Below, in pieces: positions 1-5,771 of a DNA stretch of 9,097 bases (the first letter of the stretch is position 1; the number at the start of each line of letters is the position of its first letter). The notes under the pieces were generated by a model. The model ran no database searches and was not told where the DNA came from. It saw only the letters and a program-made list of their open reading frames with translations. The stretch comes from Desulfovibrio sp. UBA4079 (GTDB lineage Bacteria > Desulfobacterota > Desulfovibrionia > Desulfovibrionales > Desulfovibrionaceae). Location: the NCBI GenBank assembly GCA_002382645.1, contig DFYP01000060.1, positions 10,515-19,611 on the forward strand. The letters are read 5' to 3'. A program made the position numbers and the translations under genes.

Positions 1-852
1 CGCCGCGTCGTGCTCTTTTTTCTGCTGTTCTGCCTGCCGGTCGCCACGGCCCTGGCCGGGGTCCGGCTGGAGGTTCCGGAGCGCGCGGGCCTGGGCCAGC
101 CCTTCCTGGCGCGGCTCGTGTCGGACGCCCCCTTTGTCACACCCGAGGTGCGCTGGCTGGACCGCGAGGTGCGGCCCACGGTCAAGGCCCAGTCCGGCCT
201 GTTGGTTTCCGAAATCCTGCTCGGCACGGACGTGCTCGAGGACCGGCCCGGGGTCCGGGAGGTCACGGCCACGGTGCAGCAGGACGGAAAGATGCTCACC
301 TTGCGCGGCCGGGTGGCCATCGAGGCCAAGGCCTATCCCACCCAGGCCCTGACCCTGCCGCCCAAGATGGTCACCCCGCCCCAGGCCGAGCTGGCGCGCA
401 TCGCCCAGGAACAGGAGGAGACCCGCCGGATCAAGGACCTGGCCAGCCTGCGCCAATTCTGGACCCTGCCCCTGGCCCGGCCCGTGTCCGGGGCCATTGA
501 GAGCGTGTACGGCGCGGCCCGGGTGCTCAACGGCCAGGCCAGAAATCCCCACCGGGGCCTGGACTTCGACGCCCAGGCCGGGGAGCCGGTGCGGGCCTGC
601 GCCACGGGCACGGTTGTCCTTGTGGCCGAGCAGTACTATGCTGGCAAATGCGTCTTCGTGGACCACGGCAACGGCGTGGTGAGCATGTATTTTCATCTTT
701 CCGAGGTGGGCGTGCGCCAGGGCTACCGGGTGGACCGGGGCGAGGTCCTGGGCAAGGTGGGCGCCACCGGACGGGCCACGGGCCCGCACCTGCATTTCGC
801 CGTGAGCGCGCAGGGCCGCCTGGTGGATCCCGGGCCCCTGCTGGAGGAATAG
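1..852 (+). CDS. Exported M23 (LytM-type) metallopeptidase, 5' end probably outside the window
   Basis: This is a predicted zinc peptidase that would cut peptidoglycan cross-bridges, or act as a LytM-like activator, in the periplasm. Counting from the GTG at 10, residues 1-16 are a hydrophobic signal-peptide core ending in a plausible AxA cleavage site (ATALA/GV). Residues 20-110 are a non-conserved region predicted to be mostly beta strand, 125-145 are charged and probably helical, and 155-280 form the M23 domain. All family residues are visible: His181 and Asp185 in HRGLD, His229 in YFHLS, and His260/His262 in the GPHLHF motif. By homology with LytM, H181, D185 and H262 bind zinc and H229 and H260 are catalytic. 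Codons 1-9 read Arg-Arg-Val, which would give the signal peptide its missing positive n-region, so I infer that the true start lies upstream of position 1. The stop is 4 nt before xseB. Domain is sure; substrate is unknown. Confidence 0.9.
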   Translation, partial: RRVVLFFLLFCLPVATALAGVRLEVPERAGLGQPFLARLVSDAPFVTPEVRWLDREVRPTVKAQSGLLVSEILLGTDVLEDRPGVREVTATVQQDGKMLTLRGRVAIEAKAYPTQALTLPPKMVTPPQAELARIAQEQEETRRIKDLASLRQFWTLPLARPVSGAIESVYGAARVLNGQARNPHRGLDFDAQAGEPVRACATGTVVLVAEQYYAGKCVFVDHGNGVVSMYFHLSEVGVRQGYRVDRGEVLGKVGATGRATGPHLHFAVSAQGRLVDPGPLLEE

Positions 853-855
853 GCC

Positions 856-1092
856 ATGGCCAAGAAGGAAGAGGGTTTTGAGAAGCGGCTCGCGCGGCTC
901 AAGGAGATCGTGGAGACCCTGGAGCGCGGCGACCTGCCCCTGGAGCAGGGCGTGGCCCTGTACAAGGAGGGCCTGACCCTGGCCAAGGCCTGCGGCAAAC
1001 AGCTGGAGTCGGCGCGCAACGAGGTCAAGTTGGTCAGCGAGGGCCTGCTCAAGGAATTCGAGGCCCTGGAGTCTGCGGATGGCGGCGATTAA
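856..1092 (+). CDS. xseB: Exodeoxyribonuclease VII small subunit
   Basis: This is the small subunit of exonuclease VII, a cytoplasmic enzyme that degrades single-stranded DNA to acid-soluble oligonucleotides together with the catalytic large subunit XseA. The 78-aa length is usual for XseB. The family signature is clear: an N-terminal FEKRLARLKEIVETLE helix, the GDLPLEQGVALYKEG turn around residues 30-43, and a second helix with the LAKACGKQLESA pattern. The ATG at 856 has an excellent Shine-Dalgarno (GGAGGA, 843-848, 7 nt spacing) that lies in the last codons of the peptidase gene. Its 3' end overlaps ispA by 14 nt. The xseA gene is not in the window; it may lie upstream, which is inference. 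XseB next to ispA and dxs is a common bacterial arrangement. Confidence 0.95.
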   Translation: MAKKEEGFEKRLARLKEIVETLERGDLPLEQGVALYKEGLTLAKACGKQLESARNEVKLVSEGLLKEFEALESADGGD

Positions 1093-1975
1093 GGAGCAGC
1101 TGGCCCAGCGGGCCCGGCTCGTGGAGGATTTTCTGGCCTCCTGCCTGCGCGGCCGGGATTTCCCCAAGCGGCTCCTGGCCGCCATGGAGTACAGCCTGCT
1201 GGCCGGGGGCAAGCGCCTGCGGCCCGTGCTCGTGCTCGCCTGGAACCGGGTCCTGGGCGGCCGGGACGAGGCGGTCCTGCCCTTTGCCGCCGGGCTCGAA
1301 TGCATCCACACCTATTCGCTCATCCACGACGACCTCCCGGCCATGGACGACGACGATCTGCGCCGGGGACGGCCCTCGAACCACAAGGCCTTTGACGAGG
1401 CCACGGCCATCCTGGCCGGGGACGGCCTGTTGACCGAGGCCTTCGGATTCTTCTGCGACGCGGCCCTGGAGCGCGGCCTGCCTGCCGAGCGTGTGCTCCG
1501 GGCCGTGCGCCTGGCCGCCCAGGCCGCAGGCGCCGCGGGCATGGTCGGCGGCCAGGCCCTGGACATGGAGTACACGGGCCGGACCGGCGTGACCCTGCCC
1601 GAGCTTCAGGACATGCACGCGCGCAAGACCGGGGCCCTCATCAGCGTGGCCTGCCGGGCCGGGGCCGTGCTGGCCGGGGCCTCCGCTGCCGACGAGGAGC
1701 GGGCGCTGGACTTCGGCCGGGCCATCGGCGTGGCCTTCCAGATCGTGGACGACGTGCTCGACGTGGTGGCCGACGAAAAGACCCTGGGCAAGCCCGTGGG
1801 CAGCGACATCGAGAAGGGCAAGAACACCTATCCGGCCCTGGTGGGGCTTGCCGAGAGCAAGCGCCTGGCCGGGGAATACGTGGAGCGCGCCCTGGCGCTC
1901 CTGGCCCCCTACCCGGGCGAGGAGGCCGCGTTCCTGGCCGCTCTCGCCCGCTACATCGTGGAGCGGGTGCACTGA
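1079..1975 (+). CDS. ispA: Short-chain polyprenyl (probably farnesyl) diphosphate synthase
   Basis: This enzyme condenses DMAPP or GPP with IPP to make farnesyl (C15), possibly geranylgeranyl (C20), diphosphate, the allylic primer for undecaprenyl phosphate and menaquinone side chains. The 298-aa protein has the GGKRLRP motif at 43-49, the first Asp-rich motif DDLPAMD at 84-90 followed by DDDLRRGRP, the MVGGQ segment near 155-159, and the second Asp-rich motif DDVLD at 224-228 followed by LGKPVGSDIEKGKNTYP. The expanded first motif (DDxxxxD) and the YSLIH residues before it match E. coli IspA, which favours farnesyl product; chain length cannot be fixed from sequence alone. The ATG at 1079 lies inside xseB and has GGAG at 1068-1071 with 7 nt spacing, so translation is probably coupled. 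Its TGA shares one base with the dxs ATG. Confidence 0.95.
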   Translation: MAAIKEQLAQRARLVEDFLASCLRGRDFPKRLLAAMEYSLLAGGKRLRPVLVLAWNRVLGGRDEAVLPFAAGLECIHTYSLIHDDLPAMDDDDLRRGRPSNHKAFDEATAILAGDGLLTEAFGFFCDAALERGLPAERVLRAVRLAAQAAGAAGMVGGQALDMEYTGRTGVTLPELQDMHARKTGALISVACRAGAVLAGASAADEERALDFGRAIGVAFQIVDDVLDVVADEKTLGKPVGSDIEKGKNTYPALVGLAESKRLAGEYVERALALLAPYPGEEAAFLAALARYIVERVH

Positions 1976-3897
1976 TGGCCGTGAAAAAGACCGAGACTCC
2001 CAACAAGTATTTCAACGAGACCAGGCTCCTGCCCCTGGTGAAGAAGCCCAAGGACGTGGCGGGGCTGAGCCGCGAGGAGCTCCAGACCCTGGCCGCGGAA
2101 CTGCGGCGGGTGATCATCGAGCAGGTCTCGGCCAGCGGCGGGCATCTGGCCCCGTCTTTGGGCGTGGTGGAGCTGACCCTGGCCCTGTGCCGGGTCTTCG
2201 ACCTGGAGCGCGACAAGCTCGTCTGGGACGTGGGCCACCAGGCCTACGCCTACAAGCTGCTCACCGGCCGCCTGGACCGCTTCCACTCCCTGCGCAAGCT
2301 GGGCGGCCTGTCCGGCTTCCCGCGCAGGGCCGAGAGCCCCTTCGACCACTTCGGCGTGGGCCACTCGAGCACCTCCATCTCCGCGGCCCTGGGCATGGCC
2401 CTGGCCCGGGACCTGGCCGGGCAGAAGCACGAGGTGGTGGCGGTCATCGGCGACGGCTCGCTCACCGCGGGCTTGGCCTTCGAGGCCCTGAACCAGGCCG
2501 GGGACATGGAGCGCAAGCTCGTGGTCGTGCTCAACGACAACGAGATGAGCATCTCCAAGAACGTGGGCGCGCTCTCGCGCTTCCTCTCGCGCAAGCTCTC
2601 GGCCCCCTTCCTGACGCGCTTCAAGCGCGAGGTGGAGGCCTTCCTCAAGCAGATCCCCAAGATCGGCGAGGACCTGGCCCTGTTCGCCCGGCGCAGCGAG
2701 GACGCCTTCAAGAGCTTCATGACCCCGGGCATGCTCTTCGAGGCCCTGCGCTTCACCTACGTGGGCCCCATCGACGGCCACAACGTGGACCTCTTGTGCG
2801 ACGTGCTGGCCCAGACCAAGCGCATGGACCGGCCCGTGCTCGTGCACGTCCTGACCCGCAAGGGCAAGGGCTACGAACCGGCCGAGACCAACCCCACCTA
2901 TTTCCACGGCGTGGGCGGATTCGAGCCCGAGACCGGCATGGCCATCAAGCACGGTCCGGCGCTCTTCGCCACCTACACCGAGGTCTTCGGCTCCACGCTC
3001 TGCGCCCTGGCCGAGAAGGACAAGAAGATCGTGGCCATCACCGCGGCCATGCCCGAGGGCACGGGCACGGACTGCTTCCGCCTGCGCTTCCCGGAGCGTT
3101 TCGTGGACGTGGGCATCTGCGAGCAGCACGCGGTGACCTTTGCCGCGGGCCTGGCCACCCAGGGCTTCAAGCCCGCGGTGGCGATCTACTCCACCTTCCT
3201 CCAGCGGGCCTACGACCAGGTGGTCCACGACGTCTGCCTGCAGAATCTGAACGTGAAGTTCTTCCTGGACCGCGCCGGGCTGGTGGGCGAGGACGGGGCC
3301 ACGCACCACGGGGCCTTCGACCTCTCCTACCTGCGGCACGTGCCGAACATCGTGCTCATGGCCCCCAAGGACGAGGACGAGCTGGCCCGGATGATGGCCA
3401 CGGCCTTTGCCCTGGACGGGCCCGTGGCCGTGCGCTACCCGCGCGGCATGGGCGCGGGCGCGCCTGTGGATCCGGCGCTCAAGCCCCTTCCCCTGGGCCA
3501 GGCCGAGATGCTCCGGGAAGGCAAGGACGCCGCGATCATCGCCATCGGCTCGCGCGTGCTGCCCGCCCTGGAGGCGGCCCAGGAGCTGGAGCAGGCCGGG
3601 GTCGGCGCGGTGGCCGTGTGCAACGCCCGGTTCATCAAGCCCCTGCCCGCGGAGCAGATCCTCTCCCTGGCCCGGCGGCACAAGAAGCTCCTGGTGGTGG
3701 AGGAGAACGCCCTGGCCGGGGGCTTCGGCGCGGCCGTGCTCGAGCTTCTGGCCGACAACGACCTGCTGGCCGGCCGCTTGGTGCGCCGCCTGGGCCTGCC
3801 CGACGCCTTTGTGGAGCACGGCTCCCAGAAGGAGCTGCGCGAGCTCACCGGCATCGACAAGAGCGGGATCAAGAAGGCCCTGGCGGAACTGCTCTGA
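1975..3897 (+). CDS. dxs: 1-deoxy-D-xylulose-5-phosphate synthase
   Basis: This thiamine-diphosphate enzyme condenses pyruvate and glyceraldehyde 3-phosphate to DXP with loss of CO2. It is the first step of the MEP isoprenoid pathway and also feeds thiamine and pyridoxal synthesis. The 640-aa length is normal for the family. In order: substrate/cofactor histidines in GGHLAPSLG (H57) and VGHSSTSIS (H130); the ThDP motif from GDGS (159-162) to NDNEMSIS (187-194); TYVGPIDGHN (261-270); the pyrimidine-domain catalytic Glu383 in GICEQHA; THHGAFDLSYLR (443-454; H444 aligns with E. coli H431); RYPRG (488-492, R490); and a C-terminal transketolase domain with VVEEN at 574-578. The start overlaps the ispA stop (TGATG); the only Shine-Dalgarno-like element is GGAG at 1960-1963, 11 nt away, so coupling probably matters. 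It is the last gene of the operon, convergent with tetR 18 bp away. Confidence 0.97.
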   Translation: MAVKKTETPNKYFNETRLLPLVKKPKDVAGLSREELQTLAAELRRVIIEQVSASGGHLAPSLGVVELTLALCRVFDLERDKLVWDVGHQAYAYKLLTGRLDRFHSLRKLGGLSGFPRRAESPFDHFGVGHSSTSISAALGMALARDLAGQKHEVVAVIGDGSLTAGLAFEALNQAGDMERKLVVVLNDNEMSISKNVGALSRFLSRKLSAPFLTRFKREVEAFLKQIPKIGEDLALFARRSEDAFKSFMTPGMLFEALRFTYVGPIDGHNVDLLCDVLAQTKRMDRPVLVHVLTRKGKGYEPAETNPTYFHGVGGFEPETGMAIKHGPALFATYTEVFGSTLCALAEKDKKIVAITAAMPEGTGTDCFRLRFPERFVDVGICEQHAVTFAAGLATQGFKPAVAIYSTFLQRAYDQVVHDVCLQNLNVKFFLDRAGLVGEDGATHHGAFDLSYLRHVPNIVLMAPKDEDELARMMATAFALDGPVAVRYPRGMGAGAPVDPALKPLPLGQAEMLREGKDAAIIAIGSRVLPALEAAQELEQAGVGAVAVCNARFIKPLPAEQILSLARRHKKLLVVEENALAGGFGAAVLELLADNDLLAGRLVRRLGLPDAFVEHGSQKELRELTGIDKSGIKKALAELL

Positions 3898-3915
3898 GCC
3901 GCGGCCCGGCCAGGT

Positions 3916-4497
3916 TCACGGGCGCAGGGCGTGGTCCAGGAAGGCCATGAGGTCCTCCTCCAGGTCCTGGAGGTGGAAATCCAGAAACAGGCGCTGGCGC
4001 ACGGTGCCGCCGATGGCCCCGAGCAGCAGGAGCGCGCCGCGCTCCGCGTCCATGGGCCGGATGCTTCCGTCGCGGGCGCCGAGGCTCAGGCCGATGTGCA
4101 GGAGTTCGTTCATCTTGTCCTGGATCCTGGCGATCTCCTTGCGGCAGGGCTCGCCCACCCCGGGCATGCGGTAGGGATTGTTGCGGTGGATGAACTCGAA
4201 CTCCACCTCCCGCTTCTCGTGGAAGCGGCAGTAGAAGCGCGCCAGGCGCAGGACCATGTCCCGCCCCGATTCCTGGGGTGAGAACACGAAATCGCGGCCC
4301 AATTCCTCCAGAAACGACTGACGCACCTCCTGGAAGATCTGGTGCAGGAGTTTTTCCTTGCTGGGGAAGTGCCGGAACACGGCCCCCTGGGAGACTCCGG
4401 CCGCCTTGGCTATCTGGGCCACGGAGACGCCGTCGAAGCCGGATTCCGCGAAAAGGCGCGTGGCCTCACGGAGAATGTCCTGTTTCCGCTTGGTCAT
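3916..4497 (-). CDS. TetR/AcrR-family transcriptional regulator
   Basis: This is a one-component regulator, usually a dimeric repressor released by a small ligand. The 193-aa protein has a canonical N-terminal DNA-binding domain: KRKQDILREATRLFAESGF (residues 3-21), then the helix-turn-helix VSVAQIAKAAGVSQGAVFRHF (24-44) and SKEKLL. Residues 50-193 form the helical ligand/dimer domain, which has no recognisable subfamily motif, so the ligand is unknown. I chose the ATG at 4497 because the TetR domain starts right there. The frame is open to a TTG at 4533, but that codon lies inside the predicted promoter. There is no Shine-Dalgarno upstream of 4497. A -10 box 7 nt before the ATG suggests a leaderless mRNA. 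A perfect palindrome at 4518-4533 is the likely operator, which would give autorepression and control of the divergent small ORF. No efflux gene is adjacent. Confidence 0.92.
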   Translation of the reverse strand: MTKRKQDILREATRLFAESGFDGVSVAQIAKAAGVSQGAVFRHFPSKEKLLHQIFQEVRQSFLEELGRDFVFSPQESGRDMVLRLARFYCRFHEKREVEFEFIHRNNPYRMPGVGEPCRKEIARIQDKMNELLHIGLSLGARDGSIRPMDAERGALLLLGAIGGTVRQRLFLDFHLQDLEEDLMAFLDHALRP

Positions 4498-4504
4498 ATG
4501 GGGC

Positions 4505-4533
4505 AAAATAGCCCCCCTTGCCAGAACTGGCAA
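4505..4533 (-). promoter_or_regulatory. Predicted sigma70-type promoter of tetR, giving a near-leaderless transcript
   Basis: Read on the minus strand, TTGCCA (4533-4528) is followed by a 17-nt spacer and TATTTT (4510-4505). Five of six bases match the -35 consensus TTGACA, four of six match the -10 consensus TATAAT, and the spacing is ideal. The expected start is about 4498, one base before the tetR ATG, so the message would have essentially no 5' leader. The -35 hexamer is one arm of the palindrome. The prediction is by eye; the start site is not mapped. Confidence 0.6.
4518..4533. promoter_or_regulatory. Perfect 7-2-7 palindrome, probable TetR-family operator
   Basis: The sequence TTGCCAG-AA-CTGGCAA has perfectly complementary 7-base arms and a 2-base centre, and lies 20 bp upstream of the tetR ATG. 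Its length (16 bp), symmetry and position between divergent transcription units are typical of a TetR-family operator. Each arm contains TTGCCA, the -35 hexamer of one of the two divergent promoters, so a bound dimer would block both. Binding by the neighbouring regulator is inferred. Confidence 0.65.
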
Positions 4534-4546
4534 TCAGGCATATTCA
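4518..4546 (+). promoter_or_regulatory. Predicted sigma70-type promoter reading rightward to the small membrane-protein ORF
   Basis: TTGCCA (4518-4523), a 17-nt spacer and TATTCA (4541-4546) form a good match to the sigma70 consensus with optimal spacing. The expected transcription start is near 4553, which leaves a leader of roughly 105 nt to the GTG at 4658 or 150 nt to the ATG at 4703. It is the mirror partner of the leftward promoter and shares the palindrome with it. Confidence 0.6.
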
Positions 4547-4561
4547 GAAGCAGACGCTCTC

Positions 4562-4591
4562 AAAAAAGAGAGTGAATGCACTCTTTATTTT
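4562..4591. repeat. Interrupted palindrome AGAGTG-AATG-CACTCT flanked by A and T runs
   Basis: Six-base perfect arms at 4569-4574 and 4579-4584 enclose AATG. A run of six A (4562-4567) precedes and TTTATTTT (4584-4591) follows, so the stem extends with imperfect A-T pairs. There are two readings. It may be a second 16-bp operator for the same or another regulator, in the leader of the rightward transcript. It may instead be a weak intrinsic terminator: on the minus strand the stem is followed by a six-T run, which could stop read-through from the YchJ gene into tetR. The symmetry is certain; its role is not. Confidence 0.45.
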
Positions 4592-4610
4592 GAGGGCATG
4601 GTTTCGACCA

Positions 4611-4640
4611 CCCGCCGGACGACGGATGGCCGACGGCGGG
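4611..4640 (+). other. Stem-loop in the leader of the small ORF
   Basis: CCCGCCG (4611-4617) pairs perfectly with CGGCGGG (4634-4640) around a 16-nt loop. The stem ends 4 nt before the GGGAGG ribosome-binding site at 4645-4650. A second copy of CCGCCG at 4663-4668 could compete for the 4634-4639 strand. In sequence this GC-rich, such pairings arise easily by chance, so a regulatory role is only a possibility. Confidence 0.3.
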
Positions 4641-4644
4641 CAAC

Positions 4645-4650
4645 GGGAGG
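4645..4650 (+). promoter_or_regulatory. Ribosome-binding site for the alternative GTG start at 4658
   Basis: GGGAGG stands 7 nt before a GTG that is in frame with the small membrane-protein ORF. It would give a 43-residue product instead of 28. The quality and spacing are as good as those of the downstream site, so the true start cannot be decided from sequence. Confidence 0.4.
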
Positions 4651-4690
4651 ATGCGCAGTGATCCGCCGTGTTCGCCGGAACCGTTCAACC

Positions 4691-4695
4691 GGGAG
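4691..4695 (+). promoter_or_regulatory. Ribosome-binding site for the ATG start at 4703
   Basis: GGGAG with 7 nt to the ATG at 4703. This well-placed site is the main reason to treat the 28-codon ORF as real. Confidence 0.5.
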
Positions 4696-4702
4696 CACGA
4701 TC

Positions 4703-4789
4703 ATGGACTTCATCCTGCCCGTCGGCATCCTCGTGGTTCTGGCCGTTGGCCTTGGATATTACTACATCAAGCAGATGCGCTCACATTAG
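4703..4789 (+). CDS. Very small single-helix membrane protein (28 aa; 43 aa if started at 4658)
   Basis: The function is not recognised. The ORF encodes a short acidic start (MD), one strongly hydrophobic helix of about 20 residues (3-22, FILPVGILVVLAVGLGYYYI) and a basic tail, KQMRSH. This is the usual shape of bacterial one-span small proteins that assist a larger membrane complex or act as regulators. It resembles KdpF- or CydX-like subunits in size only; I see no family motif. The ATG has GGGAG 7 nt upstream. An in-frame GTG at 4658 also has an ideal site (GGGAGG, 7 nt) and would add 15 residues with five arginines, which would favour the opposite membrane orientation. It is divergent from tetR, and a promoter at 4518-4546 points at it, so control by that regulator is likely if the ORF is expressed. 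A strong hairpin follows its stop. Confidence 0.5.
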   Translation: MDFILPVGILVVLAVGLGYYYIKQMRSH

Positions 4790-4798
4790 GCCCGTTTC

Positions 4799-4825
4799 CC
4801 GGGGCCGGGCCAGACCCGGCCCCGG
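4799..4825. terminator. Strong GC hairpin between convergent genes, candidate bidirectional terminator
   Basis: An 11-bp perfect stem (4799-4809 with 4815-4825) closes a 5-nt loop (CCAGA). It lies 9 nt past the stop of the small ORF and 9 nt past the stop of the minus-strand YchJ gene, where a shared terminator is expected. Neither side has a T tract, so it may only slow polymerase, protect 3' ends or need Rho. Confidence 0.55.
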
Positions 4826-4834
4826 ACCGTGGCA

Positions 4835-5311
4835 TCATGCGCCGCAGCACTTCTTGAACTTCTTGCCCGAGCCGCAGGGGCAGGGGTCGTTGCGCCCCAC
4901 CTTGGGCCCCTTGACCACGGGGTCGGCCCCGCGCACCCGGCCGCCCGCGTAGTACCAGGCGCCGCCCCGGCGTTCGAAGGTCGCCTTCTCGTGGTGCTCC
5001 TGGCGCGCGCCGTCCAGCTCGTAGGCGGCCGTGAACTCCACCTCCCCCGCGTCCCCGGTTTCCGAGGCCGAATGCACCGTGAGCCCGAGCCAGGTGGCCG
5101 ACTCGGCCCACTGGCGCACGCCGTCGGCGTCGTGCTTGGACTGGTCCTCGGGCAGGAGCGAGCGCTTGAGGTGCTCGGTCTCCTTCAAGACGTAGGCGGA
5201 ATAGCGCGAGCGCATGAGGGCTTCGGCAGTGGCCGCCGGGGCCTCGCCGCGCACCACGGGTCCGCAGCAGGCCTCCAGGTCGCGGCCGGAACCGCAGGGG
5301 CACAGGGTCAT
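4835..5311 (-). CDS. ychJ: YchJ-family protein with two SEC-C zinc motifs
   Basis: The biochemical role of YchJ proteins is not established to my knowledge. The SEC-C motif is a small zinc-binding module first described at the C terminus of SecA. Here one copy opens the protein (LCPCGSGRDLEACCG) and a second closes it (NDPCPCGSGKKFKKCCGA), each with the CxCx8CC pattern. Between them is the YchJ/NTF2-like middle domain, beginning with the diagnostic ALMRSRYSAYV and including the AtWLGLTV and GAWYYAGG strands. The length of 158 aa is normal for the family. Two ATGs lie 6 nt apart. I chose 5311 because GGAG (plus-strand 5320-5323) then sits 8 nt away; the ATG at 5317 would leave only 2 nt. The gene is divergent from arfB across about 34 bp and convergent with the small ORF. 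Confidence 0.88.
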   Translation of the reverse strand: MTLCPCGSGRDLEACCGPVVRGEAPAATAEALMRSRYSAYVLKETEHLKRSLLPEDQSKHDADGVRQWAESATWLGLTVHSASETGDAGEVEFTAAYELDGARQEHHEKATFERRGGAWYYAGGRVRGADPVVKGPKVGRNDPCPCGSGKKFKKCCGA

Positions 5312-5345
5312 GGTCATTTCTCCGTTTTTTGGCTAGTCAGGCCCG

Positions 5346-5771
5346 ATGATCCAGGTGAACGCGCAGCTCTCCCTTGCCGAGGACGAGATCCTCTTCGCGG
5401 TCTCGCGCAGTCCAGGGCCAGGGGGCCAGCACGTGAACACGACGGATACCCGCGTAACCTTGCGCTTCGACGTGGTCAACAGCAAATCCCTGTCCCAGGG
5501 CCAGAAGGCCCGCATCCTGGAGCGTCTGGCCGGCCGCATCAACAAAGACGGCGTGCTGCGGGTCACGGCCCATGCCGAGCGCAGCCAGAAGGCCAACAAG
5601 GACCGGGCCCTGGAGCGCTTCGTGGAGCTGCTGCGCCAGGCCCTCAAGGTGGAGAAGAGGCGGCGGCCCACCCGGGTGCCCCTGGGGGAGAAGCGCCGCC
5701 GCGTGGAGTCCAAGCGGCAGCGCTCGGCGGTGAAGAAAGGCCGGGCCAAGCCCGGCGCGGAGGGGGAATGA
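5346..5771 (+). CDS. arfB: Alternative ribosome-rescue factor B, peptidyl-tRNA hydrolase (YaeJ)
   Basis: ArfB enters ribosomes stalled at the end of a broken mRNA and hydrolyses the peptidyl-tRNA, freeing the ribosome without tmRNA. The 141-aa protein aligns along its full length with E. coli ArfB (140 aa). The catalytic GGQ is at residues 26-28 within SPGPGGQHVN. The core includes TLRFDV, the DGVLRVTA strand and the RSQKANKDRALERFVELL helix. The C-terminal tail from about residue 104 is strongly basic (KRRRPTR, KRRRVESKRQR, KKGRAK); in E. coli this tail fills the empty mRNA channel. The C-terminal tail and small size separate it from RF1 and RF2. The ATG at 5346 is the only sensible start (a stop lies upstream at 5334), but it has no good Shine-Dalgarno. 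The TGA overlaps the next ATG (ATGA), so the two genes are translationally coupled. Confidence 0.95.
   Translation: MIQVNAQLSLAEDEILFAVSRSPGPGGQHVNTTDTRVTLRFDVVNSKSLSQGQKARILERLAGRINKDGVLRVTAHAERSQKANKDRALERFVELLRQALKVEKRRRPTRVPLGEKRRRVESKRQRSAVKKGRAKPGAEGE

Noticed and set aside
1951..3819. Open frame of 622 codons on the minus strand opposite dxs
   Set aside because: It mirrors dxs codons in a GC-rich genome, is dominated by Gly, Ala, His, Leu and Val in low-complexity order, and shows no domain. Dxs on the other strand is complete.
3898..3915. Terminator between dxs and tetR
   Set aside because: The 18-bp gap is GC-rich with only a short self-complementary GCCGCGGC and no T tract, which is too weak to call.
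1848..3950. Open frame of 700 codons on the plus strand overlapping ispA and dxs
   Set aside because: It is an Arg/Gly/Pro/Ala-rich frame-shifted reading of two well-conserved genes, with no motif of its own.
4498..4533. TTG start at 4533 for tetR, adding 12 residues
   Set aside because: The added residues precede the normal start of the TetR domain, have no ribosome-binding site and fall inside the predicted operator and promoter.
4829..5767. Possible upstream extension of the DUF6125-like gene in the same frame
   Set aside because: It runs antisense through the YchJ gene and out of frame through arfB, and has no homologous look. The ATG at 5768 has a strong ribosome-binding site and the ATGA overlap.
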